Assembly: GCA_964030475.1 (NCBI GenBank)
Contig: CAXIPT010000001.1
Location: 20,565,142-20,629,141 of the forward strand
DNA length: 64,000 bases
Origin: Tethya wilhelma
Lineage: Eukaryota > Porifera > Demospongiae > Tethyida > Tethyidae
Reading direction: 5' to 3'
The notes under the pieces are model-generated. The model was not told the DNA's origin. It was given only the letters and a program-made list of their open reading frames with translations, and did not search any database. The position numbers were made by a program, and so were the translations under genes. Shown here piece by piece: positions 1-11,527 of the stretch. Position 1 is the stretch's first letter; every line of letters begins with the position of its first letter.

Positions 1-61
<61 letters not shown>
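1..61. repeat. (GT)n microsatellite
   Basis: Uninterrupted GT dinucleotide run at the left edge of the window. Confidence 0.95.
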
Positions 62-64
<3 letters not shown>

Positions 65-192
65 ATGTGTGTGAGGATCATGACATCATAAAAAGCAGGT
101 GTCATCAGCTACTCATTAATCAGGAATGGAAAAAATAGCAGGCATATGCAAAATCGTTGCCATTTATTGCCCACCCCCTCAAAAAAAAATAC

Positions 193-396
193 TACCGTAT
201 AGCAGGTAAATTTGGCGAGAATTAAATTTGGCAAATTGGCGAATTCTTCTTCAAATCGCCAAACAGTTTAATAGTACGTGCGCCCATATAAACTATGCAG
301 CGTACGGAATTGAATCGCCAAATTAAAAATCGCCAATAATCCTAAAATAGGAATTCGCCAAATTTTAAGCCCGCCAAATTTAGCTGCTATACGGTA
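193..396. mobile_element. MITE with CCGTATAGC termini, copy 1
   Basis: A short non-coding element whose ends are inverted repeats (CCGTATAGCAGGTAAATTTGG at the left, its imperfect complement ending GCTATACGG at the right), flanked by TA on both sides. The interior is built from repeated fragments of the type AATTTGGCGAA. It has no open reading frame. The TA flank and short length fit a mariner-type MITE. It lies downstream of the last visible GAK exon, probably inside a GAK intron. Confidence 0.75.
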
Positions 397-462
397 TCTA
401 CAGTATATATACCATGGAAATATGTGCATAATCACTGTAATGACTTTTTTGTCTCAACCTAC

Positions 463-2428
463 AGAGGGTAGTTCCATGTTTTCTCCCAGTCTGTCAGCGA
501 TGCTGTAGAGCTGAGCCAAGATGGCATCAACAGTGGGACGTTTACTGGACTCCACCACCAGACAGGCTCCTAGAGTGTGATGGGGATGAGTGAGCGTGTG
601 TCAATGCATGTAAATGTGCCTTAAAAGTAACTAATCTCCACAAAATAAGAAGTTTTCTTAATCCTTGTATAACAGCAGCCAAACTGTACTTGTCTAACAC
701 AGATCTGAATCACCCCTTCTACTACAGTATGTGACATGTGTATGTACACATACTGTACACTGTAAACGTTTGCCCGGTAAAACAGCCCCCCCCCCCCTCC
801 CCACCCAACTCACTGATGATGCCATGAAACATGGAGTAGGTGGTATCCTCAGGAGGGATCTTGTAGTTGGCGTTGATGATGCGCAGTTTGCCTGAGTCCT
901 CAAAGGGGTGTTCCTGGTAGCACAGCTTGAAGAGGAGGCAGCCCAGAGCCCAGATGTCAGACTTCTCATTGATGGGTTTGTTGCTGTAGAGGTCGATCAT
1001 TTCAGGGGCTCTGTACATCGGTGTGGTGTTGCGTTGGATCTGTGAGGGTGTGAGGATGGTGAGAGTGTGATGGTGTGCAGGCTGTGAGTGTGAAGGATGT
1101 GAGGATTGAAGGATGTGAATGTGCGCAAATGGTGATGCTGTGAGGCTTGTGAATGTGTGTAGGTTGTGATGGTTGTGATGGTGTGCCTACCTCGTCCTCC
1201 GCCAGTCCTCTCTGTACAGAAGTCCAGGAGGAGTCAGGGTTCAACTGCTGTGTGGTAGCAGAGCCAAAGTCACACAGCTTGATGTTGCCATCACTGTTGA
1301 GGAGAATGTTCTCCACCTAATGAGAGACAAGTACACGTGTAAATTATACTAACACACAATATGATATGGTTCATGTACAATAGGTCTGGAAATTCATTCT
1401 TGCTTTATAAATCTTGAGATCTAGCTGGGATTTTAACCCCTTGTCTTTCGAATCCTAGTCAAATGCTCTTACTACTGAGCTAATTGAACTAATGGCAATT
1501 TCAATGAAGCAGAGAATAGTAGTAGTACAGACTACAATTCATAGACACTAGCCAACTTCCAAACCAGCTCTCAAGGCTATCTATTTCATTTTCCATATTA
1601 TCATTCTCACATGTGTATACCCTCACCTTGAGATCTCTGTGGATGATGGGTGGTTTTTGTGAGTGCATTTGAGCCACAGCTGAACAGGTGGCGTAGAACA
1701 CTCTCAGCACTTGTTGGGGGGTTAGTCGCACACTCCTGACAATATCCTCCATACGACCCCCTACAGGGGAAAAAGAGATCGGCAATCAACGGGGGGAGAA
1801 GGGGGGGGCACAACAAAACATAAAGAACACACATGTATGTACTATATAGACAGGTGGTAAACTAATGATAAGCAACGAAACAATACATACAGACAATCTT
1901 GATACAGAATACACCATAGATTATGTACTTCCCACAACAGACATAGTGTCTGTTAAAACCAGGCTTTCACTTGCTGGTTTACAAGACTAGTGTCAAAATA
2001 CACTGTAAACACACACACACATGATACTAAAATGTATAGTGAAAGGTTAAAGGGTAGAGCCTGGGTATGAGGCTAAAAATGTAGTAAACATGGAGTACAA
2101 AATTAGTGGCAATGCAGTTATGTTGACCGACTCCGTACCTGTACAGAGCTCTGTCTGGATGAGGAACTCAGCGTTGCCGTGGGAGGTCTGTGAGGGAGGA
2201 CACCCAGCGGAGGCCACGTACTGCACGATGTGAGGATGGTCACTGAGTTGTTTCTGTAGGTGAAGAGAAGCAAGAAATGAAAATATGTGTTAAAATCTCG
2301 ACTCATTCTTTATGAGTTAGAAGGTAAAAGACAGAATGTACGAATTAGAAGCTTGAGAGCTTCTCTGGCTTACCAGAAAAGCAATCTCCCTTTTGACAAC
2401 TTTGACATTCTCCTTGGACACTACTTGC

Positions 2429-2490
<62 letters not shown>

Positions 2491-3640
2491 TCACCCATAC
2501 ATGTCAGTGATTTTCAAAATGAGTGTGTGTCACTGTATGAGCAGACTAGGTTACTAGTAAGTGTTGATGGTTCCTGGACTCCATCAAGTATCGTATATGC
2601 AAGAGGACGTTCTAAAAACAGATCTGGATTTGACATTGTACATGTACACTGCAGTATACGTGGTTTCTTTGAAAACACAAATTGGCAATTGGATTACACA
2701 CACACACATGCACACTTTACACTTTACAAAGTAAGCTAAACACCCTGGCATTGAAGTACCACCATACAAGGAACACTGCTAGCCCATTGACTATCTTTGA
2801 TTCATCTAACACAGACAATCTCAGTGATATATACAGCACTGGGTGTTCTCACATTACGAGAATGACTGAAGACTGTAATGGATCAATAGCTGCTATATAG
2901 TTCAATAGGAATAGCGTCTACCAATACATGCATGTGTGTGTGTGTGTGTGTGTGTAACTTTATTTAACAAAGGAGATTTTTTCTCAGCGAGACAACAGAT
3001 TGTTTCTCAGCAACTTTAGAGGAGATTAAGGTCAGACATGCAGGGCTAGTATATTTCCTTACAAGTATGAGTGTGTGACAGCTATGCACACACAATTGAC
3101 TTCCATACACACACAGACAGGAAGTCAGTTCACATCTCAAGAAACTATGGAAAGCTCAGACACAACCCAGGAAAGCCAAAGTTAGCCTCAGGTTCTCTTC
3201 CCTGAAAGTGTCACTACTCAGTACATGTTGCACCAAGGAAGAATAGCCACTTGCTTGTAACCTATGTGTAGCTACCTGGAGCAGTAAACTTACAGAACAA
3301 GGCTTGGAAGGACACAAAACAAGAAACTATTTATTTTTATCCACAATGGAATGTTTGGCCTAAACCTCAATGCAACATGTCCACTAATGCCTTTGAAGGC
3401 TAGCAAACCTAATGGTAGTAGACTTGGTAACAGAAAACTTGACAGCATCTGCTCATATCAAAAGTAGGGGCAATTTTATTCACAATACAGTACAGAATGG
3501 TGACTATGACAATATGTGTGTGTATAGAAACAAGGTGGATACAATAGAGAACCACATTTTAGCTTGTTGGATGAAAAATAAGAACTTAGAAACTTTCCAG
3601 AGGCTCTTCTATGACTAACTTTAAAGATACTGCACGTGTG

Positions 3641-3680
<40 letters not shown>

Positions 3681-4075
3681 GTGTGTGTGTGTGTGTGTGT
3701 GTTGGGAAGGGGGGGGGGTACCTTGAGAGCATAGTCTTTGCCTGTCTTTGTGTCTTGAGCAACAAACACATACCCATAGCCTCCTGTAAGACAAGAGAGC
3801 ACAAGGAAAAACAGAAGAGGAAACAGTAAAGGTAAATAATAAGAGAAACTAACCTGGACACTAGAAAACAAAATACTACTCATTACTACTCATTTTCTCT
3901 AAAGAAAAATACACATAAACATCTTCTCCTACCTACCTTCAGCAATGACCTTCTTTACCCTCAAAGTGCTGCCGTCTCCAAGGTCCACAATCTGCCCGAC
4001 AAACCTGGAGCCTTCGCTGGACCCACCACCGTGCCCACTCAGGTAGTTTAGAGCAGCTGCAAATCTATTCGACAT
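463..4075 (-). CDS. GAK: Cyclin-G-associated kinase (GAK), 5' part with complete kinase domain
   Basis: A serine/threonine kinase of the NAK family; GAK phosphorylates AP-1/AP-2 adaptors and, through auxilin-like C-terminal domains, helps HSC70 uncoat clathrin vesicles. Eight exons can be placed with consensus splice sites and continuous phase: 4075-3937, 3783-3722, 2430-2374, 2253-2139, 1760-1627, 1316-1191, 1039-814, 569-463. They encode an N-terminus resembling vertebrate GAK (AALNYLSG, FVGQIVDLG), the glycine loop EGGYGYVF, the lysine of YALK, the catalytic loop IIHRDLKVENILL, CDFGSATT, and MYRAPEMIDLYSN with IWALGC. The last exon ends at a donor (GTAGGT), so the gene continues beyond the left edge; the PTEN-like, C2 and J domains are not in view. 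GAK rather than AAK1 is favoured by the N-terminal residues and by QKPPIIHRD. Confidence 0.93.
1404..1491 (-). mobile_element. tRNA-derived SINE fragment in GAK intron
   Basis: On the minus strand there is an A-box-like TAGCTCAGTAG (plus 1472-1482) and, 33 bases on, a B-box-like GGTTAAAATCC (plus 1428-1438), followed by CAGCTAGATCTCAAGATTT. The spacing is that of an internal RNA polymerase III promoter, but the acceptor stem does not close, so this is a tRNA-derived SINE rather than a tRNA gene. A second copy with an intact GGTTCGAATCC and the same tail lies near 18343. Confidence 0.6.
2431..2489. repeat. (GT)n microsatellite in GAK intron
   Basis: Long GT run directly upstream, in transcript terms, of the acceptor of the third GAK exon. 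It forms the polypyrimidine-like CA tract of that acceptor. Confidence 0.95.
3637..3703. repeat. (GT)n microsatellite in GAK intron
   Basis: Two adjoining GT runs followed by a G-rich stretch, immediately after the donor of the second GAK exon. Confidence 0.95.
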
Positions 4076-4665
4076 GCTCCTAGATGTAAAAACTCCTGAG
4101 TGAACCTCACTAGCTCTGCGCTGCTACACTGAGAAGGACCGGATATATGTAGAGGGCAGTACAGCGTACGTTTAAGATGCCAAAACAGTCTTCCACAGCT
4201 CTTCTCCCAGTCTTCGTCAAATCTGAGTTGTGTTTTTAGAGTATTTCAATTTTTCATTACGTCATCACCAATGACTTAAAAATACGCTTAATTAGATTAT
4301 ATTGCAAAACTGCAACATGTGCAATGATGGCATTGTTCTACTGTATATATAATAATAGATTCTAGTCACTATATAAGAACTATACAATAGTAATAATTCA
4401 AAGGCAAAAAAATAAATTAAAAAATACTCATGAGATGAATTTTGAGACAATATATGGCATCTACAGTAGGAAAAAAATACTGAATGCTGGGAATGATCGA
4501 AACTCTCGGCTGGTTAAATTGATTCACTAGCAATATAAATTATTGCTTTCTAAAAGAATCACCAACCAATAGATGAATATTGACTTATAAAGATTAATGT
4601 CAGTGTTCACTGTATATAAGTTGACATTGTCATACATTAGTCATGATTAACACTAGCCTACAGTA

Positions 4666-7529
4666 CTAGAACACTTGCACTCTACCATTGCTGTAATCAC
4701 AAACATAAACAAAACTATCACGATCAACACAAATTCCATAAGGACTGTCAAATTCTCCTCCTTTGTGTCCTTCCTTACCAAATGATGTAACAAACTTACC
4801 ATCTCTAGTAAACACAGAGACACAATGCCCACCATTCTCAACAACATACACAAACTGACCAGCTACACACACACAAGATGGAAAGTCCAACAAACCATAG
4901 TCTTTCTTGCTGAATAAAAGTAGAAATTCTCCCTGCTTGTTGAGGAGCTTGACACGATTATTGCCATAGTCACAAATGTATATGTTACCGCATTCATCTG
5001 GGGCACTATCGTAAGGGTAACTAAATTGTTTGACTCCTCTACCTTGTGAACCAATTGTTGTAATAAATTCTAGCGTGTCTTTTGTAAAAACTTGCAAACG
5101 GTGGTTATCACTGTCGCAAACAAGCACTTCATTTCCTACAACAGCCACACCTCTTGAATCGTAAAATTCACCATAGCCCCTGCCTACTGTGCCAACAGTC
5201 TTGAGAACTTTACCATCTTTGGTACATTTCAATAGACAATGTCGGCTGCTATCAGTCACATATATGTTATCATCTGCATCAACTGATATTCCTCCAAGGT
5301 CATTAAAATTTGGTATTTTGATCTCACGTAGTTTCTTTCCTTTCTTGTCAAACATAGAAATCTTCTGACATTCAGTCACAAGTACTTCCTCAGCTGAGTT
5401 AACTGTGACTCCATATGGTCCCTTCAAACTACCTATGATCCTCACGGGCTTACCAAGCTGTGTTGGTGGTATATTCACGTACAGAGGAAAGGGACTGCTG
5501 GCTATTGGTTGATCGTTTACAGTGACAGTTAGTTCATGTTGACCACGAATAGCTGAGGAGAATTGGATTTCGTACTTGTTCTCTTCTTTTCGTACTCCCT
5601 CCAGTTGAGAGACAGAACCGTTGACAAGGGACTTCAATTCAGCAGTCACTTTCTGTGGCTTCTTGGTAGGAGCACCATTGTATAACATTGTGTGGACTAT
5701 GACGTGTGTCTGTTGGTTGACTTCAGCATAGTTTAAACCAGGACCATCCACTCTGCACTTTGATGGATCTACTTGAGATATTCTTGTGACCAATTTTTTG
5801 TTCATCTCTTCTTGCTGGTCCTGAAACAATTGCTGGATTCGTTCGACTTCTTTTTCAAGCTCTAGAATACGAGCTGACTTGACACTTAACTCTTCCTTCA
5901 TCTCAACTAACTCAGTTTCTTTCTTTTCTAGCTGGGTCCAGGTTTCAGTGAGCTCCATCTCCTTGGTAGTGAGCACACCTTCAAGGGACTTAATTTGTCC
6001 ACTTTTCTCGTTTACCAACCCATCTAGAAGTTGAAGTTCATTGCATTTGGAAGATAGTAGTGATGCAAGAAAGTTCAATTCTTTATTTTTGTGCTCAACT
6101 TGAGCCTTGAAGTGCTCTGTTTCACCTGTCAGCGATTTGGCCTTCTCCTTGAGATGTGGTACTTCTTCCTCAGATACTATTTTGATTCTCTGTTTTGTGA
6201 GAGTATGTGAATGTTTGGTGTCACTTAGTTCATCTACCGTAATGCTGAGTGTCTGTTCAGTTTGTGCAATCTCAACACTATCACTGTCTTTGGCTGTGAC
6301 CACAGGAAATGGCTTGGGCAAACCTGAGTGAATAAAAAACTATATGTGGTTAGATAGTACTTAATTATTGTACATAGAAGTTATTTTTTAATGGTAAGCA
6401 GTTTTTGCACATTTCACGGATTAGTTTATTATTAATTTTAGCAAAGAGGCACAAATAAAAGCAGTACAAATGTACAGGTAATCCATACCATATCTCTCAG
6501 CCAAAATGTTAGCAAGTCTATTCCTTCCGATATTGACCAAGGCTGGAGGTAGCTTGCTCCATGTTGGCTTCTCTAGTTGGGCCCAGCGTATGAGCATCTG
6601 TAAACGACACTCTTCAGTTGTCTTATAATCCTGATGAATAGCCTGTAAGTCGTATGTTGGTATCTGAAGCTGAACTCCTAGGGCAAACCAGTTCACTACA
6701 TCTTTCAGTTCTACTTGAAGATCTTTCAACTCAGCCTCTTCATCTTCAGCACCTATTGAATGCATGCATGATACCGATATGTATATTATTCCAATCTGAT
6801 TCACTAGCATAATATGAATGATAATATATAGGCTGGAAATGTAACATAAACAAAAATTAGTTTATGAATGATAATACACCTTGTAGTGCTGTAGTGTATA
6901 TATAGGAATTTTTATGTAGTATTTTGTGGTAAACTGCACTTGCATGTGTGCTTACCTTTGAGGTCAACAAACATGGAGTTATCAAACCGAAACATCTGGC
7001 TGTTTTGCCACGTCTGAGATATGGCGTGATAGTTGCCCAGATTGACAGGAACAATTCTTGGTTTGGAGTGAGACACCAGAAAGACATTAGCATCAACAGA
7101 TATAGATTCGAATTCCACAGACGACTTCTTCCCATTAGCCGCAAGTTCCAATTCACAAAGGTTTATAATAGCAGTAGCAAGACTCTTTTTTAGGGTATAC
7201 TCATAAGTCAAGAATTGCTTCAACTGTGACTTGGAGTGGAACTTGATAGAAAACATCAACGGTGCTTGTTCGCAATACACAGAGTCCACCTGATAGACAC
7301 CATGCTTGGAAAGGATGGGAGAAACTGCTTGTAAAAGGTTGGTCACAGAGAGGTTTACACAAACACCCATCTTGTACGGAATTGCTAAGATAACATCTCC
7401 ATCTGTCAGCTTGACCTCCACTGGAGTGTTACTAATGGTAATGGGTGTCCTCAAGAGAAAGAAGTCTGAAGAGTGAAGGTTAAAATCTGTCTCTGGCCTG
7501 CACGTGGAACTTGACGGCATCAGCGACAT
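4666..7529 (-). CDS. Death domain-filamin-NHL protein (gene A)
   Basis: Three exons (7529-6956, 6752-6489, 6323-4666) join in phase to give about 831 residues. Residues 1-191 form a domain I do not recognise (FLLRTPITISN, HGVYQVDSVYCEQAPLMFSI, VDANVFLVS). Residues about 195-280 are a Death domain (VNWFALGVQLQIPTYDLQAI, LIRWAQLEKPTWSKLPPAL, NRLANILAERYG). About 285-450 is a heptad-rich coiled coil. About 455-560 is one filamin/ABP280 repeat beginning VDPSKCRVDGPG and ending SSPFPLYV. The rest is an NHL beta-propeller ending GRVQVF. The Death exon begins and ends in phase 1, so it is a symmetric, shuffle-ready module. No RING is present. Scaffolding in a Death-domain signalling pathway with the propeller as sensor is plausible, but that is inference. 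The start is the first ATG of the unrecognised domain and matches gene B. Confidence 0.85.
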
Positions 7530-8965
7530 TCTACTGTAATGCAGTATCTCTAGATAACACTCACTACAAGTGATGGCTCAGCCTCTGTCTCGTTCCTTTG
7601 GAAGATGTGGATCACTTCATAATTTACCTCCTGTTGATGTCATGAGCATGAGCTGCGCACGCACCCCAGCTATATAGCGCTAGAGTGCGCGCAGAGTGCG
7701 CGCAGCCCCACCTTCTCCCGTGCATGTCACGAGCCTCACTCTGCTCGCGCCACATTTCAACGAGTTGTACCATCAGCTTTTGTCAGCTTTTGTGTGTATC
7801 ATCATGGATATTATAGCTCTCGGTTCCGAGAGCTATGGTATCATGCATTAAAAGAGTTTTAAATTTGTCGTTTGTTTAATTAATCTGTTACATGATACAT
7901 ATGATGCGTATGATACGTATGATACACACAAAAGTTATGAGTCATGACAATAATACATTTTCTGTGTTTTTGTCAATTTGTTTGTATAGTTTCATACTTT
8001 TTCATGGGGTATACCAGGTATAGATCTACTACTTATATGCCTGTAGGATGTAGGCTTACTATGTCTGTGGCTGTTTGTTTACACTTCAAGCATTGTTGTG
8101 TTTATCCTTTTACATAATTATGTATAGATCATTGAATACATAATTATAAGCTCTCTAGAGTGTGTATTTTATTCTTCTATGCCTTTGCATCATAACAATT
8201 TGACTATAACTTGCACAACTCCAATAGTTGACCATCACACCACTATGCATAAAGAAAAAATGATCGGATAGGGGTCGTCAAAACAATAGACACAATATAC
8301 TGAACTTCAATAAGTACACAGGCAAGGGGTTCCTAAATTAAGTGCATGCTATATAAGCTTTTTTTCATGAGTGATGAAAAAGAACACAAGTTTTGCACTA
8401 ATACACACATACAACATTATTATAAATTATTTTAAAAAAATCTCATGAGTCATATATAACACGTCTGTTTACATGGATCCAGATAATGTTCCCTTAAACA
8501 TCTTCCTTGAGCTGAATAACTTGACTATTCCTGTCATCACTCATCATCACAAGTAGTAAAAATTTGTAGAAATAAGCAGTGTAGGAATGGGCAGTCAGTG
8601 AGTGCTAGAAAAAGCAATGAAACAAGGGAAGACTCAGAACTTCGGCAGCACAAATCATTATAATTTACTGATGGTAGAGTTCATCTTTATGTCCAAGTCT
8701 CCATGACAAATAGGTGTTACCTGCATTTCTACTGATACTTCATCCCAATAATTAGCAATGCAAGTGATTGCATCACCCATAAATTTATAATATGACTGAA
8801 TTAAGCTATGTCAAGCTTTAAAAAACTGATGAAGTAGTCATGCCATAGATATAGCCTTAAGAGTTAAAAGTATATTTTAATAATTATTATTATATACACG
8901 GGAGGGGGGAAAAACATGCATGGCTATACCATTATGCATGACATGTACAACACATAATAATAATT
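7530..8965. other. Intergenic region upstream of gene A
   Basis: No supportable gene. It holds a GC-rich patch with GCGCGCAG repeats at 7675-7710, probably part of the gene A promoter; a perfect 11-base-arm hairpin at 7814-7837 (ATAGCTCTCGG, two-base loop, complement); and a short degenerate run of ATGATACGT-like repeats at 7890-7927. The remainder is AT-rich and unremarkable. Confidence 0.6.
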
Positions 8966-8969
8966 GACA

Positions 8970-11186
8970 CTAAAACACTTGCACTCTATTGTTACCACTG
9001 TCACAAACATAAACAAAACCATCACAATCAACACAAATTCCATGAGGACCATTAAATTCTCCTTCTTTGTCTCCTCTCTTACCAAATGATGTAACAAACT
9101 GACCATCTCTACTAAACACAGAGACACAATGCCTATCCCTCTCAACAACATACACAAACTGACCAGCTACACACACACAAACTGGACTGTGTAACTGACC
9201 ATTGTCAGTTTTGCTAAACGAAAGTTGAAAATTTGATTGCTTATTGAGAAGCTTCACACGATTGTTGTCAGAGTCACTAATGTACATGTTACCATGTTCA
9301 TCTTGGGTGATGCCAAATGGGTAACTAAACTGTTCATCTCCTCCACCACGTGAACCAATTGTTCTGACAAATTCTAGTGTGTCTTTTGTAAACACTTGCA
9401 GTCGGTGGTTATAACAGTCACATACAAACACTTCATCTCCTACAACAGCCACACCTCTTGGAATATTAAATTCACCATGGCCACTGCCTCTTGTGCCAAC
9501 AGTCTTGAGAACTTCACCATCTTTGGTACATTTCAAGAGACAATGTCGATTCTTATCAGTCACATATATGTTATCATCTTTATCAACTGCTATACCCCTC
9601 ACAGATTTGATCATAAGCTCATGTTGTTTCTTGTCTAATTTAAAAACAGTAATCTTATTTTTTTCACTCACTAGAACTTCTTTAGCTGTATTGACCATGA
9701 CTACAAATGGATAGTCCAAACCACCTATGATCCTCACGGGCTTACCAAGTTGTGTTGGTGGTATATTCACGTACACAGGAAAGGGACTGCCGGCTATTGT
9801 GTGATCGTTTACGTTGACTGTTAGTTGATGACGACCACGAACGGCTGAGGAGAATTGGATTTCGTACTTGTTCTCATCTTTTCGTACTCCCTCCAGTTGA
9901 GAGACAGACCCATTGACAAGGGACTTCAATTCAGCAGTCACTTTCTGTGGCTTCTTGGTAGGAGCACCATTGTGTAATATTGTGTGGACTATGACGTGAG
10001 TCTGTTGGTTGACTTCAGCACTGTTCAAACCAGGACCATCCACTTTACACTTTGATGGATCTGCTAGCTGATATAATTCAGCATTAGTTTGACAAGTTTG
10101 GTGTATTTTCTCAGCACAGTTTATCTCTACTTTCAGATCAGCAATCTCGACTGGTTCAAGATCAATGGCTCCTTTACAATGCTCTCCAGCCTCCTTGTCG
10201 ATTCGACCCAATATCTGTTTATGTAATGTCATCAACTCTTCATCAGTTGAATTCTCAATATTTTGTTCCACAAAGTCCACCAGGCTCTGGATTACAGCAT
10301 AGGCCATGTTGAGACCTTTTTCTTGAGTGGAAAGGTGTGTGACCTTCTTCTCCACTGTGTCAGATGCCTCCACTAGTAGCCTGTTCTTGTGCTGCTCTAG
10401 AATTTCAACTAATTCTTGAAACGACTGTTCAATGTTCTTAGCTACAGATGCTCCTTGACCTATGACTTCAGATTTTGTAACTATCACTACTTCTGCTGCT
10501 TTACAAAGATTGGCTTGGACCTCTTTCAGTGGAGCAAGATGTTCAACTAGCTCCTGTTTAACTTGAGGAGCAGCTTTCTTTGCAAATTCACACTTGTGTC
10601 CAGCATGATCGATCACAATGCAGTCTCGACAGATCAGCTGATTACAGTCATAGCAGAATGCCTTCATTTTCCCATCATGGATCAGACACTTCATTGGTGG
10701 AGGTTTAGAGACTAGGATTTGCTTGGAACCACCCTGTTTTAGCTCTTCAATGGTTACTACATTGTGTCTAATAAACATTTTCAATTTTTTATGTATTCCA
10801 ACACACTCATCACAAATGAACTCGGTACATTGGCGACAAAAGGCTACAGACACACCTCCACTACACTGCTCACAGGGAGCCTCTACCTTTCCTTGTGCTT
10901 TTTCCATCTTTCCTTCAACTTCTTTCAAACGGTTGATGAAGAAGGCAGTCGTCAGTTGATTGGGGTCATTATTAGGCACCGTTGTTGGCAGTCTACATTC
11001 TGGGCATTCAAAAGGACGGTTTGCACGTCTAGCGAAATCAATGAGACCTTGGATACAGTTCTTACAGTAGTAGTGACAGCAAGGGAGGATTTTGGGCTCT
11101 TCAAACACATCATGACAAACAGGACAGGTGAGTTCTTTCTTGAAATCCTTCAACCCTTTATCAGCAACAGGAGGAGTTTCAGCCAT
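8970..11186 (-). CDS. TRIM-like RING/B-box/filamin/NHL protein (T1)
   Basis: A single coding exon of 738 residues with TRIM2/3/71-like domain order. A C3HC4 RING lies at residues about 20-65 (CPVCHDVFEEPKILPCCHYYC, then CPECR). Two B-box zinc fingers lie at about 104-205 (CEQCSGGVSVAFCRQC; CLIHDGKMKAFCYDC with CRDCIVIDHAGH). A coiled coil runs to about 370, a filamin repeat from DPSKCKVDGPG to GSPFPVYV, and an NHL propeller ends NNRVQVF. The RING makes it a probable E3 ubiquitin ligase. The linker before filamin (ADLKVEINCAEKIHQ) is nearly shared with T5. A 5'-UTR intron is likely: a GTACGT donor near 11296 and an acceptor (TGCAG) near 11214 flank the leader. A TACGCCCAC promoter element lies near 11390. 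This copy keeps the unoccupied site where T2 carries a transposon. Confidence 0.93.
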   Translation of the reverse strand: MAETPPVADKGLKDFKKELTCPVCHDVFEEPKILPCCHYYCKNCIQGLIDFARRANRPFECPECRLPTTVPNNDPNQLTTAFFINRLKEVEGKMEKAQGKVEAPCEQCSGGVSVAFCRQCTEFICDECVGIHKKLKMFIRHNVVTIEELKQGGSKQILVSKPPPMKCLIHDGKMKAFCYDCNQLICRDCIVIDHAGHKCEFAKKAAPQVKQELVEHLAPLKEVQANLCKAAEVVIVTKSEVIGQGASVAKNIEQSFQELVEILEQHKNRLLVEASDTVEKKVTHLSTQEKGLNMAYAVIQSLVDFVEQNIENSTDEELMTLHKQILGRIDKEAGEHCKGAIDLEPVEIADLKVEINCAEKIHQTCQTNAELYQLADPSKCKVDGPGLNSAEVNQQTHVIVHTILHNGAPTKKPQKVTAELKSLVNGSVSQLEGVRKDENKYEIQFSSAVRGRHQLTVNVNDHTIAGSPFPVYVNIPPTQLGKPVRIIGGLDYPFVVMVNTAKEVLVSEKNKITVFKLDKKQHELMIKSVRGIAVDKDDNIYVTDKNRHCLLKCTKDGEVLKTVGTRGSGHGEFNIPRGVAVVGDEVFVCDCYNHRLQVFTKDTLEFVRTIGSRGGGDEQFSYPFGITQDEHGNMYISDSDNNRVKLLNKQSNFQLSFSKTDNGQLHSPVCVCVAGQFVYVVERDRHCVSVFSRDGQFVTSFGKRGDKEGEFNGPHGICVDCDGFVYVCDSGNNRVQVF

Positions 11187-11527
11187 GACAACAATCCAGG
11201 ATCAGGTGAAACTGCATGAGGGTAGACACAATAACATGAAGATATACTACTAGATCCATACGTCCATGTTCTCTGCATAAAATATTAACGTACCAGAGTT
11301 GGAATAAGTGTACAAAGCCTGCACGACACAGAGAATGTTCTATAAATCTTGAAATCACACAAAGTGAACAAGAGCAGATGCGCCCCAGATACGCCCACTG
11401 TTTTTAATCATGTGACAGTTTCAATTGGAGATGTGATTTGTTTACTCTCGTAAATTCAAATTTGTGGTCTAATTTCAAAGGTACACCCATGTATTATCTA
11501 TGGTACACCCTTTGAAAGTTTCGAAAA

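Noticed and set aside
3476..3883. Open frames across the GT/CA microsatellites (for example near 3.5-3.9, 35.2, 36.7 and 38.0 kb)
   Set aside because: Dinucleotide repeats are open in several frames by composition; apart from the GAK exon at 3783-3722 nothing in them resembles a protein.
7675..7710. GCGC-rich patch upstream of gene A as a CpG island
   Set aside because: Too short for an island call; more simply part of a promoter with NRF-1-like GCGCACGC sequence.
8476..8560. Short open frame starting MDPDNVPLNIFLEL
   Set aside because: 27 codons, no homologue recognised, no splice or promoter context.
10723..11219. Plus-strand open frames opposite the RING/B-box exons of T1-T5
   Set aside because: They recur in every paralogue only because the minus-strand coding sequence is conserved, and they match no known protein.
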